From Devosia sp. 67-54 (GTDB taxonomy: Bacteria > Pseudomonadota > Alphaproteobacteria > Rhizobiales > Devosiaceae), in the NCBI RefSeq assembly GCF_001899075.1, contig NZ_MKVA01000005.1, positions 1,075,003-1,139,002 of the forward strand: a DNA stretch of 64,000 bases, in the 5' to 3' direction. Position 1 is the stretch's first letter. Each line of letters opens with the position of its first letter. Below, in pieces: positions 1 to 7,485 of the stretch. Below the pieces are notes generated by a model. That model did not search any database. It saw only the letters and a list, made by a program, of their open reading frames with translations, and had not been told where the DNA came from. Position numbers and translations under genes: made by a program.

Positions 1-30
1 ATCGTGGCCGGGTGCGCCACCCTCCATCCT

Positions 31-1014
31 TTACCGGTGATGTTCCGCCGTGATCCAGCGGACGGTCTGGCTCCAGGAGCGCATGACGACGGTGGCGGTG
101 CGGACGGCGTTTTTCTTGTAGCGGACACCGCTCAGCAGGCTGCCGTCGGTGACGCCGGTGGCGGCGAACAGCACGTCGCCCGAGGCGAGCTCGTTGGTGG
201 CATATTTGCGGTTGGGATCGGTGATGCCCATGCGGCGGGCGCGCTCGCGCTTTTCCTCGCTGTCGAGCATCAGCCGGCCCTGCATCTGGCCACCGATGCA
301 GCGCAGCGCCGCCGCCGCCAGTACCCCCTCGGGCGCGCCGCCGGAGCCGATATAGATGTCGATGCCGGTGTCCTCGGTGTTCACGGCATGGATGATGCCG
401 GCGATGTCGCCGTCGCTGATCAGCTTGATGGCGCAGCCGGTCGAGCGCAGTTCCTCGAGCAGCGCGCCGTGGCGCGGGCGGTCGAGCATGCAGGCGGTGA
501 TCTCGCTGACCGGCACGCCCTTGGCGCGGGCCAAAGATTCGATATTTTCGCGCGGGCTCATGTCGAGGTCTACGGTGCCGGCGGCGTAGCCGGAGCCGAT
601 GGCGATCTTCTGCATGTAGACGTCCGGCGCGTTGAGCAGCCCGCCGCGCTCGGCCATGGCCAGCACGCAGATCGAGTCGGGCTGGTTCTTGGCGCAGAGC
701 GTGGTGCCCTCGAGCGGATCGACGGCGATGTCGACCTGAGGGCCGTTCCTGCCGCCGACCTCCTCGCCGATGAACAGCATCGGTGCCTCGTCGCGCTCGC
801 CCTCGCCGATGACGATGCGGCCATCGATGCGGACGTTGCCGAGCTCGTTGCGCATGGCTTCGACCGCGGCGTGGTCGGCCGCCTTCTCGTCGCCCTTGCC
901 GCGCCAGCCGGCGGCCGCGATGGCGGCCCGCTCGGTGACGCGGACCAGCTCGAGGGTCAACGAGCGGTCGATGATGGCCGTGGCGGCGCCGGTCTCGGTC
1001 TGGGTCAGCTTCAC
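31..1014 (-). CDS. glpX: class II fructose-1,6-bisphosphatase
   Basis: The 327-residue product matches GlpX-type fructose-1,6-bisphosphatases, which dephosphorylate fructose 1,6-bisphosphate in gluconeogenesis. Visible metal and substrate motifs are GDEKAAD at residues 41-47, GEGERDEAPM at 70-79 and the DPLEGTT signature at 99-105. Length is normal for the family. The start is GTG, with an AGGA element about 8 nt upstream. It lies 80 bp downstream of hom on the same strand, as in many alphaproteobacteria, where recJ usually follows; recJ would lie beyond the left edge. The first 30 bases of the window hold nothing recognisable. Confidence 0.95.
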   Translation of the reverse strand: MKLTQTETGAATAIIDRSLTLELVRVTERAAIAAAGWRGKGDEKAADHAAVEAMRNELGNVRIDGRIVIGEGERDEAPMLFIGEEVGGRNGPQVDIAVDPLEGTTLCAKNQPDSICVLAMAERGGLLNAPDVYMQKIAIGSGYAAGTVDLDMSPRENIESLARAKGVPVSEITACMLDRPRHGALLEELRSTGCAIKLISDGDIAGIIHAVNTEDTGIDIYIGSGGAPEGVLAAAALRCIGGQMQGRLMLDSEEKRERARRMGITDPNRKYATNELASGDVLFAATGVTDGSLLSGVRYKKNAVRTATVVMRSWSQTVRWITAEHHR

Positions 1015-1094
1015 GTCGGGCGTCCTCGGTTCAGTGCTGTCGATGTGCCGCCATTCCGCGCCGGCGAGCCGTCGCCGACTGTCCTCGACAGGCG

Positions 1095-2603
1095 CTAGAG
1101 ACTCTCGATCCGGATGAGCTGCGGCTGGCCGACTATGAAGCCGTCGGCGGCGATCAGCGCAAGCGCTTCCCGCACGGACTGTTCCAAAGTCGAATGGGTC
1201 AGCAGCACGATGGTCCGGATGCTGGCGTCGGCGGGCCCGGCGTCGGTGACCCGCAGATCCGGCCGCTGGATGACGCTTTCGAGCGAAATGCCGGCGGCAC
1301 CCATGCGCGAGGCGATGGCGGCGAAGGCGCCGGGCACGTCGCGGGCGTTGAGGCGGATATAGTAGCCGCCCTCATGCGCCTTCATCGGCGCCTGCCGATA
1401 CGGTACCAGCTCCTGGCTCGGCACGCCCAGCGGCGGCACGCGGTTGCCGCGGGCGATATCTAGGATGTCCGAAAGCACCGACGAGGCGGTGGGCGGACCG
1501 CCGGCGCCGGGGCCGGCGAGCAGCAGCTCGTGCACGTGGTCGGTCTCGAGCGCCACGGCGTTGAGCACGCCGTCGACGCCGGCGATGGCCGAGGATTTGG
1601 ACACCAGCGTCGGATGGACGCGCTGCTCGATGCCTTCGGGCGAGCGCTGGGCGATGCCGAGCAGCTTGATCTTGTAGCCGAGGTCGCCGGCGACCTTGAT
1701 GTCGGCCTGGGTGATCGAGGTGATGCCTTCGACGAAGATCTCGTCGGGGGCGATCTCGCAGCCGAAGCAGAGCGAGCTCAGGATGGCGAGCTTGTGGGCG
1801 GTGTCGAAGCCGCCGACGTCGAAGGTCGGGTCGGCCTCGGCGTAACCCAGGCGCTGCGCGTCCTTGAGGCAATCGTCGAACGAGATGACCTCGTTGCCCA
1901 TGCGGGTGAGGATGTAGTTGCAGGTGCCGTTCATAATCCCGTAGACGCGGGCGACACGGGCCGAGCCGAGGCCCTCGCGCAGCGTCTTGATGACGGGAAT
2001 GCCGCCGGCGACGGCCGCCTCGAAGCCAAGCTGGGCCGCGTTCTCCTCGGCCAGCCGCGCCAGCGCCACGCCGTGGCGGGCGAGGAGCGCCTTGTTGGCG
2101 GTGACCACTGGGCGGCCAATCTCGAGCGCCGCGCGCACGGCGGCGAGCGCCGGGCCGTCCTCGCCGCCGATCAGCTCGACGAACAGGTCGATGCCGTCGG
2201 ATTTGGCGAGCGCCACCGGATCGTCGAACCAGGCGAGGCCGGAAATGTCGATGCCGCGGTCCTTGCTGCGGGACCGCGCGGCGACGGCGGTGACGACCAC
2301 CGAGCGGCCGAGCTTGCGGGTCAGCTCCTCGCCGTCCCGCTGCAGGATGCGCACCAGGGTGGCGCCGACATTGCCGAGGCCGGCGACGCCGATGCGCAGC
2401 GGCGGGGCGGGCGGGGCCTCGGCGGCGTCCTGCATGGCCTTGAGGATGCGCTGGCGGGTTTCCGAGCGCGGCTCCCGGCCCTCGCGCAAATCGAAGACGA
2501 ACAGCGGGTCGCCGGCGATCTGCCGGCCGAAGCGCGTCGGGGTCCAGCCGCGCGCGGCGATGAAGGATTCGATGGTGTCGCGGAAGGACTGGATATCGGA
2601 CAT
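1095..2603 (-). CDS. hom: homoserine dehydrogenase with an N-terminal HTH-like extension
   Basis: This is the NADP-dependent homoserine dehydrogenase of threonine and methionine synthesis. The dinucleotide-binding GLGNVG lies at residues 75-80, the catalytic-region stretch GYAEADPTFDVGG in the middle, and an ACT regulatory domain at the C-terminus. Ordinary Hom proteins begin close to the LRIGVAGLG strand. Here about 65 residues precede it, including SPTRFG-like TPTRFGRQ and FVFDLREGREPR, which resemble small stand-alone alphaproteobacterial HTH proteins. The start at 2603 has a good GGAG site 6 nt upstream. An in-frame ATG at codon 57 (2435) has only a weak, too-close AAGG. The extension is therefore probably translated; a second shorter product from codon 57 is possible. 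Confidence 0.93.
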   Translation of the reverse strand: MSDIQSFRDTIESFIAARGWTPTRFGRQIAGDPLFVFDLREGREPRSETRQRILKAMQDAAEAPPAPPLRIGVAGLGNVGATLVRILQRDGEELTRKLGRSVVVTAVAARSRSKDRGIDISGLAWFDDPVALAKSDGIDLFVELIGGEDGPALAAVRAALEIGRPVVTANKALLARHGVALARLAEENAAQLGFEAAVAGGIPVIKTLREGLGSARVARVYGIMNGTCNYILTRMGNEVISFDDCLKDAQRLGYAEADPTFDVGGFDTAHKLAILSSLCFGCEIAPDEIFVEGITSITQADIKVAGDLGYKIKLLGIAQRSPEGIEQRVHPTLVSKSSAIAGVDGVLNAVALETDHVHELLLAGPGAGGPPTASSVLSDILDIARGNRVPPLGVPSQELVPYRQAPMKAHEGGYYIRLNARDVPGAFAAIASRMGAAGISLESVIQRPDLRVTDAGPADASIRTIVLLTHSTLEQSVREALALIAADGFIVGQPQLIRIESL

Positions 2604-2633
2604 GACGCGCTCCGGAATGCGCGAGCGTCATGC

Positions 2634-2659
2634 TAGGCATTTGCCTATTCGTCAATAGG
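2634..2659. promoter_or_regulatory. overlapping palindromes in the hom promoter region
   Basis: Two inverted repeats overlap 31 bp upstream of hom. TAGGCA (2634-2639) pairs with TGCCTA (2642-2647), and CCTATT (2644-2649) pairs with AATAGG (2654-2659). On the minus strand a TTGACG -35-like hexamer lies at 2655-2650, with the first palindrome in the spacer and a poor -10 (CATGAC). This is where a repressor of hom would sit. The HTH-like domain carried by Hom itself is an obvious candidate, but that is inference. Confidence 0.35.
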
Positions 2660-2660
2660 A

Positions 2661-2689
2661 TTGAAGCGATGTGATAGCATTGCTATCTT
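2661..2689 (+). promoter_or_regulatory. vapBC promoter with embedded operator palindrome
   Basis: A sigma70-like promoter reads TTGAAG (2661-2666), a 17-bp spacer, then TATCTT (2684-2689). A perfect 15-bp palindrome with arms GATAGCA and TGCTATC (2673-2687) lies across the spacer and -10. From memory, the half-sites resemble the TGATAGCA/TGCTATCA half-sites of the gonococcal FitAB operator, although the spacing and order differ. A second, weaker repeat TGCAT...ATGCA lies at 2694-2711. The arrangement fits autorepression by the antitoxin-toxin complex. Confidence 0.55.
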
Positions 2690-2725
2690 TGATTGCATCG
2701 ATATCAATGCAGACAGGAGGCTCAA

Positions 2726-2980
2726 ATGGCTGCTTTGACGATCCGAAACATCGACGAGACGCTCAAGAGAGAGCTGCGCAAGCGGGCCGCTGCCAATGAT
2801 CGGTCTATGGAGGAAGAAGCGCGAACGATCCTCCGAAAGGCGCTCTCGAGACCAACCGCCGCCGATAAAGGCCTAGGGACCGCGATACGCAAGCTGGTGG
2901 AGGAGCATGGCGGCGGCTTCGAACTCGATCTGCCCCCGCGCGGACCGGCGAGGCCTCTGCCTGATGTCTTCGACGAATGA
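2726..2980 (+). CDS. VapB/FitA-type antitoxin
   Basis: The product has 84 residues, with an Arc/FitA-like ribbon-helix-helix N-terminus (ALTIRNIDETLKREL, then RSMEEEARTIL). Such proteins bind operator DNA as dimers and neutralise a PIN-domain toxin with the C-terminal tail. ATG at 2726 was chosen because a perfect AGGAGG lies 5 nt upstream; the open frame extends to 2693 without a better site. The stop overlaps the toxin start as ATGA. The pair is inserted on the opposite strand between alaC and hom, which are normally adjacent. Confidence 0.88.
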   Translation: MAALTIRNIDETLKRELRKRAAANDRSMEEEARTILRKALSRPTAADKGLGTAIRKLVEEHGGGFELDLPPRGPARPLPDVFDE

Positions 2981-3390
2981 TCATCGTCGATACCAACGTG
3001 CTCGGCGAGCTCGTGCGGCCACACCCGAATGCAGATGTCATTGCCTGGATGGACCGGCAGGCGGCGAGCGAACTGGTGACGACGGCGATCACCGTTGCCG
3101 AGATGGAATTGGGCATCGCAAAAATGGCCGAAGGCAAGCGCAGAACCCAACTTGTCGCGCTCAATGCCGCCATCCTCGGGCGGCTGGCAGCTGTCCTGCC
3201 GTTTTCCGCGGACGAGGCAGTGAGCTACGCTTATGTCGTGAACAAGCGCCAGCGGCTCGGGCGCCGGATCGAACCACTCGATGCCCAAATCGCGGCGATC
3301 GCCCTGTCGCATAAGGCGGTCGTCGCCACGAGAAACACCAAGGACTTCGACGACACCGGCCTCGACCTCATCAACCCCTGGGAAGCCTGA
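2977..3390 (+). CDS. VapC/FitB-type PIN-domain toxin ribonuclease
   Basis: This 137-residue PIN-domain protein has the expected acidic metal-binding residues: D5 in IVDTNV, E42 in VAEMELG, D102 in LDAQIAAIA and D123 in NTKDF. VapC toxins cleave RNA, often tRNA, when the antitoxin is degraded. The target of this copy cannot be read from sequence. Translation is coupled to the antitoxin by a 4-bp overlap. Its stop codon is immediately followed by the stop of the convergent alaC, so the pair is packed with no spare DNA on that side. Confidence 0.9.
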   Translation: MIIVDTNVLGELVRPHPNADVIAWMDRQAASELVTTAITVAEMELGIAKMAEGKRRTQLVALNAAILGRLAAVLPFSADEAVSYAYVVNKRQRLGRRIEPLDAQIAAIALSHKAVVATRNTKDFDDTGLDLINPWEA

Positions 3391-4611
3391 CTACTTCGCG
3401 CTGGCGAGTTGCACCACGTTGCCCTGCCCGGCCTGGTGGCCGCTCAGGAACTTCTTGATGGTGCGGGCGGCCTGGCGGATGCGCTGCTCGTTTTCGACGA
3501 GGGCGAGGCGGACATACTGGTCGCCATATTCGCCGAAGCCGACACCGGGGGCGACGGCAACGCCGGTCTCCTGGATCAGCAACTTGGCGAATTCCAGCGA
3601 GCCCAGATGCGCATACTGGTCCGGAATGGGCGACCAGATGAACATGGTCGCCTTGGGCGACGGCAGGCGCCAGCCGGCGCGGGCGAAGCTCTCGACCATG
3701 ACGTCGCGGCGCGCCTGGTAGATGTCGCGGACTTCGGCGATGACTGAATCGTCGCCGTTGAGCGCCGCCGCGGCAGCCACCTGGATGGGGGTGAAGGCGC
3801 CATAGTCGAGATACGACTTCACCCGGGCCAGCGCCGCGATCAGCCGCTCGTTGCCGACGGCGAAGCCGACGCGCCAGCCGGGCATCGAATAGGTCTTGGA
3901 CATCGAGGTGAACTCGACGGAAATGTCCATGGCGCCCGGCACTTCGAGCACCGAGGGCGGCACCTCGCCGTCAAAATAGATCTCGGAATAAGCGAGGTCG
4001 CTGAGGATGAAGATGCTGTGCGCCTTACAATAGGCCACGACCTCCTTGTAGAAATCGAGCGTCGCCGTATAGGCCGTCGGATTGCTGGGATAGTTCAGCA
4101 CCAGCGCGATCGGCTTGGGGATGGAGTGGCGGACGCCGCGATCCAGCGCGCGCATGAAATCCTCGCCCGGCTCGGCCGGCATCGAGCGCACCACGCCGCC
4201 CGACATGATGAAGCCGAAGGAATGGATCGGGTAGGTCGGGTTGGGCACCAGCACCACGTCGCCCGGCGCGGTGATGGCCGACGCCATGTTGGCGAAGCCT
4301 TCCTTGGAGCCGAGGGTGGCGACGACCTGGGTGTCGGGGTTGAGCTTCACGCCGAAGCGGCGGCCGTAATAGCTCGCCTGCGCCTTGCGCAGCCCGGGAA
4401 TACCGCGCGAGGTCGAATAGCGGTGGGTGCGCGGGTCCTTCACCGTCTCCTGCAGCTTTTCGACGATGTGTGCCGGCGTCGGCATGTCGGGATTGCCCAT
4501 GCCGAGGTCGATGACGTCGACGCCGTTGGCGCGGGCCTTGGCCTTGATCGGATCGATGTGCGCAAAGACGTAAGGCGGCAGGCGGCGGATGCGGTGGAAA
4601 TCGTCGTTCAT
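3391..4611 (-). CDS. alaC: AlaC-like PLP-dependent aminotransferase
   Basis: This 406-residue fold-type I aminotransferase closely resembles E. coli AlaC (glutamate-pyruvate transaminase) along its whole length: RLPPYVF near the start, GMGNPD, STSRGIPGLR, VPNPTYPIH, and the PLP lysine K239 in SMSKTYSMPGWR. Homologues are often labelled LL-diaminopimelate aminotransferase, so the exact amino acid is uncertain. ATG at 4611 was chosen over the longer frame because GAGG lies about 6 nt upstream and homology begins there. It would normally be followed by hom, but the toxin-antitoxin pair intervenes. Confidence 0.9.
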   Translation of the reverse strand: MNDDFHRIRRLPPYVFAHIDPIKAKARANGVDVIDLGMGNPDMPTPAHIVEKLQETVKDPRTHRYSTSRGIPGLRKAQASYYGRRFGVKLNPDTQVVATLGSKEGFANMASAITAPGDVVLVPNPTYPIHSFGFIMSGGVVRSMPAEPGEDFMRALDRGVRHSIPKPIALVLNYPSNPTAYTATLDFYKEVVAYCKAHSIFILSDLAYSEIYFDGEVPPSVLEVPGAMDISVEFTSMSKTYSMPGWRVGFAVGNERLIAALARVKSYLDYGAFTPIQVAAAAALNGDDSVIAEVRDIYQARRDVMVESFARAGWRLPSPKATMFIWSPIPDQYAHLGSLEFAKLLIQETGVAVAPGVGFGEYGDQYVRLALVENEQRIRQAARTIKKFLSGHQAGQGNVVQLASAK

Positions 4612-4719
4612 GGGATCCTCGCGGGAGGTGCGATGGCTGCGGCGCGTCGGCGCACTGTCGGCAGGCATTATCGCGGAATTATGGTTTGGGCCCGGTTAAG
4701 CCCGGCTCGGTCGGTTCCG

Positions 4720-4753
4720 CTCTCTCCAGTCGCCCGGCGACCCGTGGAGAGAG
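4720..4753. other. strong intergenic hairpin upstream of alaC
   Basis: CTCTCTCCA (4720-4728) pairs perfectly with TGGAGAGAG (4745-4753). Inside it GTCGC pairs with GCGAC, giving about 14 bp of stem with a three-base bulge. It lies 109-142 nt before the alaC start in a 276-bp gap that has no gene. No T-run follows on either strand, so it is not a simple terminator. A leader structure or small RNA is possible; I recognise no known riboswitch. Confidence 0.4.
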
Positions 4754-4887
4754 CTAGCGAGCGGGGGCGGCCGCTGCCGGCGCGGCAGTCGTCACCCAAA
4801 TCAGCCGGATGTACTTCCGAAGGACCATGCTTCGCTCATACGGAGGCATGATGCGATTGTCCAGCCGGGGTGGCTGGCGCCCTGCCC

Positions 4888-5526
4888 TCATTTGCGATGG
4901 GCGAGGCGGTAGCTAAAGAGGGTGGCGACGAGGATGGGGACGATCACGCCGATGGCGGTGGCGGTCAGCAGGATCGCGGGCTGGCCGGAGAGCAGCGCGG
5001 TGCAGGCCATCAGCAGGCCGCCGAGCAGCATCAGCCAGCCGCCGAGGCGGTTGGTGGCCTGCCAGTTGGCGGCGTCGGCGAGGGTCCAGGGCAGGCGAAT
5101 GCCGACCACGCCGTTGGGCTGGGTCTTGGGCATGATGTTGCCAAGGACGACGAACACGACCCCGAGCGCCAAGACGACGATGCGGACCATGTCGACGGCG
5201 ATGCCGACGCCGATCATCACGATGGCCGTCTGCACCACGACAAACAGGCCGAGCAGCACCGACATGGCGGTCGTCAGCGCCTGACGCCCGCCTGCCGCCG
5301 CGGCGCTGCGGCGGACCCAGACCAGCAGCCCCAGCACCAGCACGGCGATGGCCGGCAACAGCAGCAGGGCGAGATCACGCGGCAGGAAGCCGTCGGCCGC
5401 GCCGGTCACGCCCCAATGCACCGGCAGGTCGACGCCGGCCGGCACCAACACGAAGCCGGCGATGCTGGCGACGGCCAGCGCCACGGCAAGGACGAGGTTG
5501 AACGGCGTTGCGACGGGATGGGTCAT
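4888..5526 (-). CDS. SdpI-family membrane protein (DUF1648 plus SdpI domain)
   Basis: This 212-residue protein has about six hydrophobic segments. The N-terminal DUF1648 part includes LPVHWGVTGAADGF, and the C-terminal SdpI part includes GIRLPWTLADAANW. In Bacillus subtilis SdpI gives immunity to the SdpC toxin and controls the repressor SdpR from the membrane. Here no sdpC-like gene is near, so the role is probably sensing or envelope-related and unproven. It overlaps the preceding ArsR-type regulator gene by 4 bp, so the two are translationally coupled. Confidence 0.82.
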   Translation of the reverse strand: MTHPVATPFNLVLAVALAVASIAGFVLVPAGVDLPVHWGVTGAADGFLPRDLALLLLPAIAVLVLGLLVWVRRSAAAAGGRQALTTAMSVLLGLFVVVQTAIVMIGVGIAVDMVRIVVLALGVVFVVLGNIMPKTQPNGVVGIRLPWTLADAANWQATNRLGGWLMLLGGLLMACTALLSGQPAILLTATAIGVIVPILVATLFSYRLAHRK

Positions 5527-5792
5527 TGGTCACGCTCCCTGAAGGCGAGGAGGCCCGACAGCGCTTCCTCGAGGATGGACATGTTGAGGTGATAGACGAG
5601 GGTGGTGCCCTGCCGTTCCACCACCACCAGCCCGGCGTCGCGGAGCTTGGCGAAGTGGGCCGAGAGCGTCGGCTTGCTGAGCGGAAAATGGCCGGCCAAT
5701 TCGCCGGCGCTCATCGGCCGCTGCCGCAGCAGCGCCAGGACCTGCCGCCGCACCGGATGGGCAAGGGCTTCGAAGACGGCGTTGATCGGCAT
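5523..5792 (-). CDS. SdpR-like ArsR-family autorepressor
   Basis: The product is an 89-residue winged-helix protein with an ALAHPVRRQVLALL start, recognition-helix region LSKPTLSAHFAKLRDAG and a wing with GTTLVYHLN. No ArsR metal-binding cysteines are present, as expected for the SdpR subgroup. It is the first gene of a two-gene unit with the SdpI-like membrane protein, whose likely role is to sequester it. An inverted repeat 30 bp upstream is the probable operator. Confidence 0.85.
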   Translation of the reverse strand: MPINAVFEALAHPVRRQVLALLRQRPMSAGELAGHFPLSKPTLSAHFAKLRDAGLVVVERQGTTLVYHLNMSILEEALSGLLAFRERDQ

Positions 5793-5821
5793 GGGCAGAG
5801 CTTCTTTCGTCGCTCTGCTAA

Positions 5822-5837
5822 TTAGTCAATCTACTAA
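5822..5837. promoter_or_regulatory. putative SdpR operator
   Basis: TTAGT (5822-5826) and ACTAA (5833-5837) form a perfect inverted repeat with a 6-bp spacer, in an AT-rich patch that contrasts with the surrounding GC-rich DNA. It lies 30 bp upstream of the SdpR-like gene and just past the end of the shortened SdpI paralogue. Position and shape suit an ArsR-family dimer; binding is inferred. Confidence 0.4.
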
Positions 5838-5852
5838 ATATCGTCAAGCTGC

Positions 5853-6206
5853 CTAATGGGCCTGGAAGAACGGCAGCGCCACGCCGGCGCCGAGCAGCAC
5901 GATCACCAATTGCAGCAGCAGGAACAGGGTGGTGAGGCCGGGCAGGATCAGCCGCAGGGCGGCCGCGGCGCCGGCCCCGCGCCCGGCATTGCCGAAACGG
6001 CTGATGACCGCGACGACCAGCCAGACGGCGGCGGTAGCGATCGGCATCTGGAGGAGGGCGAGATTGCGCGGCAGGGTGGCGTCGACATGGCCGTCGAGCC
6101 CCCAATGCACCGGCAGCGGCTTGCCGTCGGGGATCAGCAGGACACCGGCGATGGTGGCGACGACCAGCACCGCGAGCAGGACGAGATTGACGGGGTTGCG
6201 CAGCAT
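5853..6206 (-). CDS. DUF1648 membrane protein, shortened SdpI paralogue
   Basis: The product has 117 residues with about three hydrophobic segments. It matches only the N-terminal DUF1648 half of the neighbouring SdpI protein: LPVHWGLDGHVDATLPR here corresponds to LPVHWGVTGAADGFLPR there. The C-terminal SdpI domain is absent. It looks like a duplicated and shortened copy, still in frame and with normal codon use. Its ATG shares one base with the stop of a 33-codon ORF (TGATG), suggesting coupled translation. Confidence 0.7.
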   Translation of the reverse strand: MLRNPVNLVLLAVLVVATIAGVLLIPDGKPLPVHWGLDGHVDATLPRNLALLQMPIATAAVWLVVAVISRFGNAGRGAGAAAALRLILPGLTTLFLLLQLVIVLLGAGVALPFFQAH

Positions 6207-6307
6207 CAGGCGGTCACGGGCGGCAGGAAGGCGCTGTCGGAAACGCCGAACAGGCTGAAGATCCGCTCGGACCCGGGCGTGGAGACGACGGCACGATCGA
6301 AGGGCAT
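6206..6307 (-). CDS. possible 33-residue leader peptide or microprotein
   Basis: A short ORF begins at ATG 6307 with GGAG 6 nt upstream, and ends in a TGATG overlap with the shortened SdpI paralogue. The peptide starts MPFDRAVV, contains IFSLFGVSDS and ends FLPPVTA. It has no recognised domain or membrane segment. The ribosome-binding site and overlap are the only support, so it may be a leader that couples translation or a small independent product. Confidence 0.4.
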   Translation of the reverse strand: MPFDRAVVSTPGSERIFSLFGVSDSAFLPPVTA

Positions 6308-6337
6308 GGCAGGCTCCGATGCTGGTCTCGCCGGCGC

Positions 6338-6368
6338 AAACAAAAAGGCCGGGAGTGCTCCCGGCCTT
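6338..6368 (-). terminator. rho-independent terminator of rplM-rpsI
   Basis: AGGCCGGGAG and its reverse complement form a roughly 10-bp GC-rich stem 19 bp past the rpsI stop. Read on the minus strand it is followed by TTTTTGTTTG. This is a textbook intrinsic terminator for the ribosomal protein operon and separates it from the small ORF downstream. Confidence 0.85.
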
Positions 6369-6386
6369 GTAGCATCGATCCGAAGC

Positions 6387-6869
6387 TCAGCGCTTGGAGA
6401 ACTGGAAGGAGCGGCGGGCCTTGGCCTTGCCGTACTTCTTGCGCTCGACGACGCGGCTGTCGCGAGTGAGGAAACCGCCCTTCTTGAGCACGGCGCGCAG
6501 CTCGGGCTCGTAGTGGGTGAGCGCCTGGCTGATGCCGTGGCGCACGGCGCCGGCCTGGCCGGAGAGGCCGCCACCGGAGACGGTCGCGACCACGTCGTAC
6601 TGGTCCTTGCGGGCCGCGGCGACGATCGGCTGCTGCAGGATCATCTGCAGCACCGGGCGGGCGAAGAACAGGTTGAAGTCCTTGCCGTTGACGGTGATCT
6701 TGCCGTTGCCGGGCTTCACCCACACGCGGGCGATGGCGTTCTTGCGCTTGCCGGTGGCGTAGGCGCGGCCTTCCTTGTCGAGCTTCTGCACGTGCACGGG
6801 GGCGGCCGGCTGGGCGCTGGCGGCCGAGGTGGTGCCGAGGTCTTCGAGCGAATTGATGGTCTCGGCCAT
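6387..6869 (-). CDS. rpsI: 30S ribosomal protein S9
   Basis: This 160-residue uS9 protein has an N-terminal extension of about 35 residues, as is common in alphaproteobacteria. The family core is clear: [35 protein letters not shown], and the basic tail ending FQFSKR that reaches the P-site tRNA. Its start codon overlaps the rplM stop by one base (TAATG), so translation of the two is coupled. An intrinsic terminator follows. Confidence 0.98.
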   Translation of the reverse strand: MAETINSLEDLGTTSAASAQPAAPVHVQKLDKEGRAYATGKRKNAIARVWVKPGNGKITVNGKDFNLFFARPVLQMILQQPIVAAARKDQYDVVATVSGGGLSGQAGAVRHGISQALTHYEPELRAVLKKGGFLTRDSRVVERKKYGKAKARRSFQFSKR

Positions 6870-7333
6870 TAATCGGCCCTCACGTTCTTGGAGTTCATCG
6901 CGGCGACGTCGACCTTTTCGGGCGACTGCGCCTCATGCGGATGCTGGTCGCCGGCATAGACGCGCAGATTGCGCAGCTGCTGGCGGCCGAGCGGACCGCC
7001 GGGGAGCATGCGGCGCACGGCGTTCTCGAGCACGCGCTCGGGGAAGCGGCCGTTGAGGAGCTGGCGCTGGGTCCGGTCCTTGATGCCGCCGGGGTAGCCG
7101 GTGTGCCAGAAGAATTTGCGCTGATCGAGCTTCTTGCCGGTCAGCTTCACCTTCTCGGCGTTGATGACGATGACGTTGTCGCCCATGTCCATGTTGGGCG
7201 TGAAGGTCGGCAGGTGCTTGCCGCGCAGGCGCAGCGCCACGATGGAAGCGAGGCGACCCACGACCAAATCGGTCGCGTCGATCAACACCCATTTCTTCGT
7301 GATGTCACCCGGCTTGGCCGTGTAAGTCGACAT
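6869..7333 (-). CDS. rplM: 50S ribosomal protein L13
   Basis: This 154-residue uL13 protein has [36 protein letters not shown] and the H-TGYPGG region. The ATG at 7333 was preferred to the longer open frame (to 7408) because AAGGA lies 7 nt upstream and the family begins at MSTYTAKP. It is first in the rplM-rpsI operon. Confidence 0.98.
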   Translation of the reverse strand: MSTYTAKPGDITKKWVLIDATDLVVGRLASIVALRLRGKHLPTFTPNMDMGDNVIVINAEKVKLTGKKLDQRKFFWHTGYPGGIKDRTQRQLLNGRFPERVLENAVRRMLPGGPLGRQQLRNLRVYAGDQHPHEAQSPEKVDVAAMNSKNVRAD

Positions 7334-7380
7334 CGGAATTTCCTTGAAATCTGGCGGGGTCCGCCGGTTTTGGTGGCGCG

Positions 7381-7408
7381 TGTGTAGCAGGGATTCTGCT
7401 ACCGTCAA
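7381..7408 (-). promoter_or_regulatory. rplM-rpsI promoter
   Basis: On the minus strand TTGACG (7408-7403) and TACACA (7386-7381) are separated by 16 bp, about 48 bp upstream of the rplM start. This fits the alphaproteobacterial housekeeping pattern. The flanking 7409-7485 stretch is AT-rich and holds two small inverted repeats (ACTGA/TCAGT and GGTAT/ATACC) but no gene. Confidence 0.55.
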
Positions 7409-7485
7409 GCGCAGATTATTTCTACTGAAAAATCAGTCACTTGCGCTTTCGGTATAATAATACCTCGACGCGGACGCCTGCGTTT

